In this document: positions 55,851 to 64,000 of the stretch, piece by piece
How the letters are laid out: the number at the start of each line of letters is the position of its first letter
How positions within the stretch are numbered: the stretch's first letter is position 1
From: Tenodera sinensis
Taxonomy: Eukaryota; Arthropoda; Insecta; Mantodea; Mantidae
Reading direction: 5' to 3'
NCBI GenBank assembly: GCA_030765045.1
Contig: CM060969.1
Span: 47,149,216 to 47,213,215, forward strand
Length of the DNA: 64,000 nt
The notes under the pieces: generated by a model
What the model was told of the DNA's origin: nothing
What the model saw: only the letters and a program-made list of their open reading frames with translations
Database searches by the model: none
Translations under genes and position numbers: made by a program

Positions 55851-57080
55851 ATAAATACAATCAATCAGTAGTATTTCAAAATTCACAATGTGATTCCTGT
55901 TTCTTAAAGTGAATATCTTTTCACAAACCATTAAATCTGTTGATCCATTTAATTGTTTTAATAATTTAACCTCTGGATTTATTTCATGATTAAATGATAA
56001 AAAATGATCTACTATGGTTGATTTATTAATCTGTTTATATTTAATATGGAACGGTTATTTGGATTTATTTGTATGTATGCGGGAGCCAGGACTGGTGGGA
56101 AGGAGTTCCACTATATCCCAACATGAGTCCTTAAATATCGTTTCATTTGCCCTGCGTAAGCACCATTTTGTAGCTATGAGACTCAAAGTAATGTTTATCA
56201 ACTTTCTCGATGTACCTCAGGGCGCAGAACGGGTCAACACCTTGCAAGGATGATTAAATTCCGTTTCCTTTTTAAAAAGTTGTTTATTGTTCATTATATC
56301 ACAAATAATAACACAGTTATACAGGATTGGCATCTTTTATCTCATCCGCTGCGGGGTTCACACTACCTGAACACGGACCTCGCCATTTTCACGACATGAC
56401 ATGCCAATCCAAGCTGATGAGCAAGCAGACAATTCAATATCAGTCTTTGCCGACTATAATAGCTATTTACAACTTTAGGAGGCCTTTCCGCTGCCCCTAT
56501 AATTTTGCATTCAATCACTTCAGGGGGCTTATGCGAAAAAATATTGCCTCAAATATTTCTAAAATGCTTCTTAATTTTGGTTTCCAAATGACATTTACTT
56601 TTACCGATGTAAACCCTGTCACAATCCAAACAGCTAAATTGATAAATGTCAAACTTTTTGGAATTTGGAATGTTACCCTTTTTAGAAAAATTTAGCAAAT
56701 TTTGTATATTGTATTTATTTTGAGGGACCAAAGTTATTCCATGTTCCTTAATTTTTGTTAATTTTTTATTATCTTGAGGATGGTAAGTGAACTTTTTAAA
56801 AATACAATTATCTTTTATTTTCATGAGGGTAGAAACTTCTTTTTGATATTTAAATTTTTCTATCTTTTTATGAATAAAAATCTGTATTAAAACCATTAAC
56901 TACCGCAGTGTTGATAATGTGTGTACATATATTCTGTTTAGAATCTTCCTTATTAAGGTGTATATTTATTAACCTATAAATTAAACTATTAAAAACAGCA
57001 AATTTGTGAGAGAAAGGATTAAAACAAAATGCACTAAAATTTTGCAGGATATGAGTAAAAATCACCCTAAAGGTAAGCAT
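55851..57080 (-). mobile_element. Decayed Penelope-like element (GIY-YIG part) with a foreign insert
   Basis: Minus-strand text matches 50363-51200: TYHPQDNKKLTKIKEHGITL, then FDIYQFSCLDCDRVYIGKSK (GIY-YIG with the Y...YIGK core) at 56549-56896, and NPFSHKFAVFNSLIYRLINI at 56930-57030. The C-terminal part resumes at 55851-56040, on the other side of an insertion at about 56047-56556. Confidence 0.88.
56047..56556. mobile_element. Unassigned ~510-bp insertion inside the Penelope remnant
   Basis: Interrupts Penelope text that reads on continuously from TATATTTAATAT to TTCTAAAATG (compare 50755). The flanks share AATAT, a possible target duplication. Inside is a more GC-rich sequence with no inverted repeats, RNA promoter or protein motif that I recognise. 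Confidence 0.55.
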
Positions 57081-57799
57081 AATATCAGATTCTTAAATCA
57101 TTGAATAAAAAAGATATAATTTGTGCTAAAGCTGATAAAGGTAATAAAATTGTAATTTTGGATGAATCTGATTATATTAACAGAGTAGAACTTCTACTTT
57201 AAAGTGAGAATTACATAAGATTTAATTATGTCCCATTAAAATCATGCATTTTAACCTTTTAAAAAGTTCTGAATGAAGTGAAAATGATATCTAATAAAGA
57301 AAAACATATTTTAAAAGTCAGTAATCCAGTTTAACTCGGATTGTATGCATTCCCAAAATTCATAAACCAGGAAATAAAATGAGACCAATTATAAATTGTA
57401 TAAATTCACCTACTTACTATTTAGTGAAATGGTTGAATAAAAAATTCAGCATTTTTGATAAATTTGAGAGTTTAAGTGTTAAAAATTCTTTTGAATTAGT
57501 AGAAAAGATTAGCAACGAAGTATTGTCTGATAATGATAAACCTGTAACTGCTTTATTTCCTAGCATTCCTAGAGAAAAGCTTTTGATTTTTTTTAAAAAG
57601 TGGTTAAATTCTTTAGAATTACATGAAGAATTGATAGACGATCTTGTGAAACTTATGAATAATTGTTTGGATCAAGATTTTTCAGTTTTAATGTTAATTT
57701 CTTTCAACAAACCTCTGGCTTGGCCATGGGTCATCCACTTTCACCATTTCTTGCTAATCTTTTCATGAGCTTTTTTGAAATACAAATTACTAAGGCATT

Positions 57800-58044
57800 T
57801 TAAACCAAAACGGTGAGTCAATAACACTACACATCACTTATAATTTACTGGAACATGTTTCGGAGGCTGACTTTCCTCCATTATCAGCCCAATGTCAATG
57901 TCTGATTGCTAATGGAGGAAAGTCAGCCTCCAAACCATGTTCCGGTAAATTATATGTAAGTGTTGTGTAGTGTTATTAATCGACTCACCTGTTTGGTTTA
58001 AATTGATTATTACAACACTGTTTTCAAACTTCCAAGAAAGAAGA
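57800..58044. mobile_element. 245-bp hairpin insertion made of two inverted Penelope pseudo-LTRs
   Basis: Flanked by a perfect duplication TACTAAGGCATT (57788-57799, 58045-58056). The two halves are inverted copies: GTGAGTCAATAACACTACAC ... TTTCCTCCATTATCAG and its reverse complement, separated by about 15 bases. The sequence is the pseudo-LTR of the 18284-21421 Penelope family plus about 55 bases of its edge. Each half carries the hammerhead-like stem-loop. Confidence 0.9.
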
Positions 58045-58299
58045 TACTAAGGCATTCCCTTTAATTTTTAAAACATGGTACAGATATGTGGATGACATTT
58101 TTGTCATTGTTTCTGAGAAACAGATAAATGCTGCTTTAAAACTCTTACATTTGCAAGATAAGCCATAAAATTCAATTCGGAAACTGAAAATTATGTCTGC
58201 CTTCCATTCCCAGGTTTAAAAATTTACAAAACAGAATAATAAATTGAATTTGATATTTATAGATGATGTAATCATACTGATAATTACATAAAAAATAAA

Positions 58300-59200
58300 A
58301 ATTTTAATCCATTTTCACACAGATTTTCTGTTTTTTATAGTTTGGTGTGGTTTTTCAATGTATTCTTCGTTAATTATTTATTTAGACGTCTTATCTCGCC
58401 TGACTGTGAAATCTTTATGTATGCCTCGGCCATCAGTGGTGAGCAATGAGCACTCTTTTCTTACTTTGGTTCATAGTTACGGAATAAACTTCATTTAAAT
58501 TTGTGTAGCTATTTATGTGCACAATTATAAAATATCACAGTTATTAATCTGTTATATTGTTACAACACTTTCTTCACTATTTCATACTGTTTGGCATGTC
58601 CAAAATGATATATCTTCAATTTCTCAAAGTATTGCAGAGAAATGGCATCTATCTTATATGAATGCTTCGATCCAAGAGTATTTGGAAAATAAGCTTATAT
58701 GTTACTATGACAATATTGTCTTTCTTAAAAATGCCTTCTTATAATGTCATGATGACATATTTCGCGTATAAAATTGATTTTATAGTTATCTCAGACATGC
58801 GAGGAAAATAGCGTTGATTTATATTTTAAAACCTTTAACACGCTACACAAAATAATCATTAAATATATAAACATAATTGAAATCTTGAAATTGACAAATC
58901 ATCTCGACAATATACCAAATATATGGTATATAATAACTAAGCTTAATTGGTGGACTACCAAAAGAATGAACTTATGCCTGTTTTGTCTGTACAGCACATG
59001 GACAGAACCATTTTGATGTTATACAAGATACTGGCTTTGTCAAGCTTAGAAGTATGAAAATTACAAATATTCCCAGTTCCCTGCACTGTGCCGTCGCTTG
59101 CACTGCAAGTGTGGGTAACTTGATTCCTCTTTAATTTAGCTGGACTACTAAGCCTAATAATAGCTGATTCAAGTTTTAGTCTTAAGTTAATAAATATACC
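58300..59200. other. Unassigned stretch inside the decayed Penelope element
   Basis: Penelope text is missing here. No terminal repeats or coding signal seen. Probably one or more old insertions. Confidence 0.4.
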
Positions 59201-59735
59201 CCTTAATAAGGAAGAATATAAATCCATTATCAACACTGCAGTAATTAATGGTTTTAATACAAATTTTATTCATGAAAAGAGAAAAATTTAAATATCAAAA
59301 GGCTGTTAAAGAAGTTTCTGCCCTCATGAAAATAAAAGATGATTGTATTTTTAAAAGGCTTACTTACCATCTTTAGGCTAATAAAAAATTAACAAAAATT
59401 AAGGAACATGGAATAACTTTGGTCCCTCAAAATAAATACAATATACAAAATTTGCTAAATTTTTCTAAAAAGGGTAACATTCCAAATTCCAAAAAGTTTG
59501 ATATTTATCAATTTAGCTGTTTGGATTGTGACAGGGTTTACATCTGTAAAACTAAATATCATTTGGAAATCAGAATGAAGGAGCATTTTAGAAATATAAA
59601 CAGATTGATAAATCAGCCATAGCAGATTATTTTTGGTCATTTAATCATGAAATAAATCCAGAGGTTAAATTATTAAAACAATTGAAAGTTTGGGAAAAGA
59701 TATTCATTTTAAGGAACAGGAACCCAAATAAAGAT

Positions 59736-60525
59736 TTGTTCCCATGTGGACAGTTCTTGTTTTCCGGTTATGTGTTTGAGAAGTTTCGGTTCTAGCTTTA
59801 TGTCATGATTTTTTGTCCAAAAGTGAAATGCAACCGCTGATTTTTCTAATTGTTTACTTTTAATGTTTCTAGCATGTTCCTTGGATCTAATTTCTAAATT
59901 TCTTTTGGTTTTTCCTATGTATATTTCATTACAATCACTGTATTCAATTTGGTATATGCCAGATTTTTTGTTAGGTGGAATAGCATCTTTGATGTTTGAA
60001 AGTAGTAGGTTTTTTATGGAGTAATGGTTTACTGCTGCTAGCTCAATGTTGTATTCCATGAACACCTTTTTAAATTTATCAAAGGCCCATGGATGATATG
60101 TGAATTTTTTGAATATCATTTTTGTTTTTGCTGCTGTGAGAGTTGTAGTTTCTTTTAATAATTTTTTCTTTTCTGCTTATTTTACCTTTTTATCTACTAA
60201 TTCTTTGGGAAAGCCATTTTTTTGTGCTATTTCAATTATTTTGTAATATTCTGTTTTATATTCTTCTGCTGAAAGAGGGATGTTCACCAATCTATGTGTT
60301 AAACTATTGAAAATTGCTTGTTTGTGGCTTCTTGGATTGTAACTATTAGCTTTTATGTAGTTGTCTGTCTGCGTTGGTTTTCTGTGAATACCGGAAGAAT
60401 ATGTTGTGAGTGTTGTTCAGTGTTATTAATTAACTCACCTTTTAAATTAAAGCTTTTAGTATCTAAATTTGTTTTTATTTTAGATTCGTTGCTTCATTGT
60501 TAACGGCTTCAGTCTTTTTCATTGA
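59736..60525 (-). mobile_element. Penelope-like element 3' part (GIY-YIG), same family as 18284-21421
   Basis: Open minus-strand reading at 59709-60119: MIFKKFTYHPWAFDKFKKVF, then GIYQIEYSDCNEIYIGKTKR with both GIY and YIG motifs, then EKSAVAFHFWTKNHDIKLEP. The upstream part to about 60400 is in other frames. At 60405-60450 it meets a plus-strand pseudo-LTR edge (TGTTATTAATTAACTCACC), and 60460-60525 matches the terminal arm of the other Penelope family (CTTCATTGTTAACGGCTTCA). Confidence 0.87.
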
Positions 60526-61200
60526 ATTTAACGATTTTTACACTTACTTAGGTACCGTATCCATAAGTAACACATGTTTATGAAGCAGTAATTTTCACTT
60601 AACTTGCAAAATCGGTAATGTTCTTCTGCCGTAAAGAACTAAACCTGCTTGAGGATGCAATGTTACACCAGTGTCACATGAACATCACGTCATTTGGTGT
60701 GACAGCAGCATGCTGCTCTCGTAGCATAATGCCAATTCATGTTTCTTGAAACATGAGAGACTTGGTCATAGTTTCTTCCATGATTTTTGTAGTAACTGTT
60801 TATTCAAATTGTCCCAAGTCTCAGCTAGCAATAGATGACATCCTTTATGCTTATTTTCTTCATTTTTTGTAAGATTCACTGGTCAGAAGAATACATTGTT
60901 GTTATGTTGAATATATTGTCATCATGTTGTGCATGGTAATCGCAGTGTTGTCACTTCCTCACATCACTATGCTGCGCTACCTTGTAGCTGCTAATCCTAT
61001 AGCTGAGTTATCAGAGAGCGGAGCCAGTGAAGCCCAGAGATGTACAGAAGTCTCCAACATTTACAGACATTGACAGCTGGCCTACAACTGAAGTGTTTCC
61101 TCTACCCAGGGCATCGAGCGGACCCTTGCGGCTTGGGAGCAACTTCCAGGGAGGGCCAGTGAAGGGGATCCAGAGCGCAAGTATCTGTGACATCTATTCA
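60526..61200. other. Unassigned stretch
   Basis: No element recognised. 61020-61200 is GC-richer than its surroundings and has a short open frame (SPTFTDIDSWPT...), which I could not assign to any gene. Confidence 0.45.
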
Positions 61201-61445
61201 CATTTGCTGGAACATACTGTGTTACCAACCAAACCTGAAAGATGACACAGGAGGGAAATGAAAAATGAAGGGAAAGGAATCTTTGGAGAAGAGATGAATA
61301 CATCCCAGCATTTGTCTAAGTGACCCGGAGTAAACTACGGAAAGACCCATGTGAGAGTGTGCACCATAGGGATCGAACTTGTGACCTCCTGAATGCGGCC
61401 ACAGACATTACTGCGTGGGCCATCCTGCTTGGTGGAGGTCAATAT
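61201..61445 (-). mobile_element. tRNA-derived SINE-like element
   Basis: The minus strand reads GCAGGATGGCCCACGCAG and then a B-box-like AAGTTCGATCCC, followed by a body with ACTCCGGGTCACTTAGACAA and AATGCTGGGATGTATTCATC. The head and body order fits a SINE. Only one copy is in the window, so the call is moderate. Confidence 0.55.
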
Positions 61446-61767
61446 TACTCTTTGGGAATTAATTTGTTTCTAACTGACCAAGTGACCCACTTCCACTATC
61501 TTTACCACTGTTTTGAGTTCTAGCGCTTGGTATCTGATCCAAGTTTATCTGGTCCAATGTTTCTCCCATTATTTCTTATTCTTCTTCTACACTTCATGGA
61601 TTAGGCATATAGCCTGTTTCGTCTTTCTTTTTTCAGTTCCATCTCTTCCTCAGGTGTCCTACACCTCTTCTTCCTCATGGTTTGTACTTGTATGTTTTCA
61701 GTGGTATTCTTTCATTACATTATTTCTGTGGTCCTAATATCCCTTCTAATGTTATTTAATACAGCAT

Positions 61768-62030
61768 GTGCTAGAAAAACCTGGGGATTTTCCTTCTCCA
61801 GGTTCTTTCACTCACATTGATCATTATAAACCACTATTTAAAACACTAGAAATACTGACTATTGTTAATCTATACCTTTATGATGTATATAAGAAAGAAA
61901 ATATACAAAACTATAACACAAGAAGTGAAATGCAAAGATACACGTGCAAAACAAGAACAGAGTGGAAAAAACCTATCTTAGGCTTCAGAAGTCGTTTAGG
62001 TATTACAAGTTAAATGGCATAAAAGTATTT
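61768..62030 (+). mobile_element. Decayed LINE 3' fragment, relative of 9780-10577
   Basis: Reads HYKPLFKTLEILTIVNLYLY, YKKENIQNYNTRSEMQRYT, which aligns with the KPLFKKLKILTMPSVYI region at 10066-10200. The 3' end is eroded by about 62200. Confidence 0.7.
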
Positions 62031-62424
62031 TGTTCACTTCCTGGGAAAATATGCAATATAATTATTCAAAGTTTTAAAGATAAATTATATAAGTGTTAAA
62101 TAAAAATGCCATTTTATAGCATACAAGAATTCGAAGATGAGTAAATATGACGTGTAAAATATATATAAAAATTACAATTTCTTCAGTTGTATACATTTTG
62201 AAATACCTTTGTTAGTTATAAATTATTCGTGATGACACATGTTGAAATTGTTATAATTACTAAAGATGAATACACTACTACAAGTCCACTATCACAAAAT
62301 TCCTCACCTATTACTACATACCTATCTCATTCTAAGTTAGTTACTATATGATCAGTATCAGAAAATGTGTTTGGTGTGGTTCTTGTTGGTTCCTTGATAT
62401 TATTACACAAATTAAAGCTATATA

Positions 62425-63870
62425 AGTGGGTGGTTCAAATACAAACAGTAATTGAACCAGAATACTTTGCAAGCTTGGGATGGTGGAATTGGACAGTTGA
62501 AGGTCAGTGTGTTAGGGAAGGGGAAGCAGCTTGGTTAGCTGCTTCACTAGGCTTTGGCGTCAGTAGAGCCACAAGTGAACAAGTGGTTCCCTTGTCTGTT
62601 GTGCAACACATTATTATAACGTTTTTAACCAATGAAGGGGTTAAACCCTTAGAAATTTTAACTTGTTTGAAAGCATAGTTTGGGGACACCACATTGTCCC
62701 AGAATTGTGTTTACTTGGGCCAGACAATTCAAGGGTGGCCAAGGAATTGTGGAAAACGGTCATGCTGAATGCCCAAGATCAAGTCTCAAAGATGACAACA
62801 TGCCATTCAAGAGCTTATTGAAAGTGATCGCTGCTGCACTGTTGAAGAAATTGCATCAGAAGAGGGTATCAGCAGTGGAAGTGCTCATACCATTATAGTG
62901 AACATTTTATACTTATAAAAATTAGTGCTCAATAGGTTCCACAGTTGTTAATCAGTGTAGCAAAAACAGGGTTAGGCTGCAGATCTGTGAGAGACTTCTG
63001 AATTGATTCCAGCAAGAAGGAGGAGAATCTTTTAAGTGCATTGTGGCATGTGATGAGACATTTCATCATTACGTTCTGGAATCCAAAATGGCAAGCAAGA
63101 ATGGCAAAGAAAGCATGAAGCTTGCCCAGTGAGGTCAAAAGCCTACTTCTCAGTTGGAAGCGTTCTTGGAGCTGTATTTTTTGACTACAGAGGAGTTGTT
63201 GATTTTTTGACTACAGAGTACTTGTTGATTTTCTTACTACAGAGTACTTGTTGATTTTCTTCATGATTAACGTACAGTGAATGCAGCTTACTGTTGTTAA
63301 GGTCAGTAAAAGCCAGCTACCAAAAAAAAAAGTAAGCCCATCAGAGATGTCATCCTTCTCCAAGACAACGCCAAGTCGCACACCATGAATTTGACAAGGG
63401 ACACTTTGGAGGACATGCACTGGGAAATCCTTGACCACCCTCCCTGCAGTTCAGACTTGTCCCTCCCCCCCTACCCCCCCCCCCCCACCCCCCCCCCCCG
63501 GACTATTTTCTGTTTACACTCATGAAAGAATCGCTTGGGGAAAATGATTTAGAAAGAGTTAAGACCTTGAGGAGCATGTGCACAATTTTTTTGAAAAAGA
63601 AATGTTCAAGCTTCCAAGTCGTTGGCAAAGGTGTGTAGAGAATGAAGGAAGTTATGTAGAAATATATAAAAAAATGGATTACTGTAGATACATTTTAATT
63701 TAATGTGGAACTGCAGTCTGCATTGGAACTCCAGAACTTCCAGCAGACATTAAGATAAGTGAAGTTCATTGTGTCTAAGAATTGTTAAAGCTTTAGATTT
63801 GTATTGCTTCACTGTTAATAGCTTCAGTTTTTTCGTAAAAGGATTACCGTTTATGTTTTAATGACCTTAG
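62425..63870 (+). mobile_element. Decayed mariner-type transposon, second copy
   Basis: The left end GTGGGTGGTTCAAATACAAA and right end, reverse-complemented, GGTCATTAAAACATAAACGG are decayed forms of the inverted repeats at 5562-6521. N-terminal HTH at 62580-62680 (FLTNEGVKPLEILTCLKA). It keeps middle portions that the other copy lost (63000-63330), all with frameshifts. A C-rich tract at 63464-63499 and a short Penelope terminal match (GCTTCACTGTTAATAGCTTC at about 63808) interrupt it. Confidence 0.82.
63464..63499. repeat. C-rich homopolymer tract
   Basis: Runs of C with few interruptions (CCCTCCCCCCTACCCC and onward), inside the mariner remnant. Length is likely unreliable in assembly. 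Confidence 0.9.
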
Positions 63871-64000
63871 TGGTATATCACTGGTATACCATGGCATACT
63901 GGTTGATAATCCTTATTTTTATTTCTTGAAGTGATCTCATATGGTCACATGTTGGGAAAAAACCCGCAGGCATCTTCTGGCATACATTCTTTCCTGGGAA

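Larger units (their letters stand above)
57090..59735 (+). mobile_element. Decayed plus-strand Penelope-like element with two interruptions
   Basis: N-terminal RT at 57379-57768 (MRPIINCINSPTYYLVKWL, VKNSFELVEKISNEV). The text breaks at 57799 for a 245-bp insert and resumes at 58045 with TKAFPLIFKTWYRYVDDIFV. After about 58300 it is lost until about 59200, where the post-RT and GIY-YIG parts follow (LVPQNKYNIQNLLNFSKKGN, DIYQFSCLDCDRVYICKTKY). Multiple stops. It meets the minus-strand copy at 55851-57080 head to head. Confidence 0.87.

Overview
The window is animal nuclear DNA that is AT-rich and dense in transposons. The only host gene I can support is a set of four plus-strand exons of a DCAF6/NRIP (IQWD1) orthologue between 5201 and 16668, with GT-AG introns and matching intron phases. 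The transposon mix (Ty3/Gypsy LTR elements, Penelope-like elements with GIY-YIG endonucleases, RNase-H LINEs with CAA tails, mariner/pogo-type DNA elements, several tRNA-derived SINEs) points to an invertebrate. My best guess is an arthropod, possibly a chelicerate such as a horseshoe crab, but nothing here settles the species.

Layout. 1-3120: a decayed Gypsy element (minus strand) broken by a LINE. 5201-16668: DCAF6 exons. Their introns hold a mariner with terminal inverted repeats, a 1.3-kb DDE transposon, a LINE 3' end, a 574-bp TA-flanked element, SINEs and another inverted-repeat DNA transposon. 18284-21421: a decayed Penelope element between two direct pseudo-LTRs. 21675-30051: a complete Gypsy element (minus strand) with 565-bp LTRs that read identically, AAAT target duplications, an intact Gag and an intact Pol in the -1 frame. 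30052-33498: SINEs, simple repeats and transposon remnants. 33499-47775: an older, broken plus-strand relative of that Gypsy element with GAAT duplications, itself split by a second Gypsy family (40250-46482, minus strand, GTAT duplications). 48232-52528: a TA-flanked pogo-like DNA element containing a LINE, a Penelope element and, inside that, a SINE. 52531-64000: satellite units, LINE pieces, a partial LTR, three decayed Penelope copies and a second mariner.

The main result is the nested architecture of 33.4-53.5 kb. A short array of roughly 165-bp tandem units was hit at least four times, and two of the inserts were hit again. Most insertions can be proved from the sequence, because an uninterrupted copy of the target lies elsewhere in the window. 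The inner Gypsy element (40250-46482) has a full Gag, but its Pol has lost about 1.8 kb in frame, leaving protease plus the start of RT joined to the end of integrase. It carries a perfect -1 slippery heptamer, GGGAAAC, in the gag/pol overlap. Penelope pseudo-LTRs carry a repeated stem-loop resembling the hammerhead ribozyme known from that class.

Limits: everything was read by eye. Boundaries backed by target duplications are good to a base or two; those of decayed repeats are approximate. No further DCAF6 exon was recognised after 16668.
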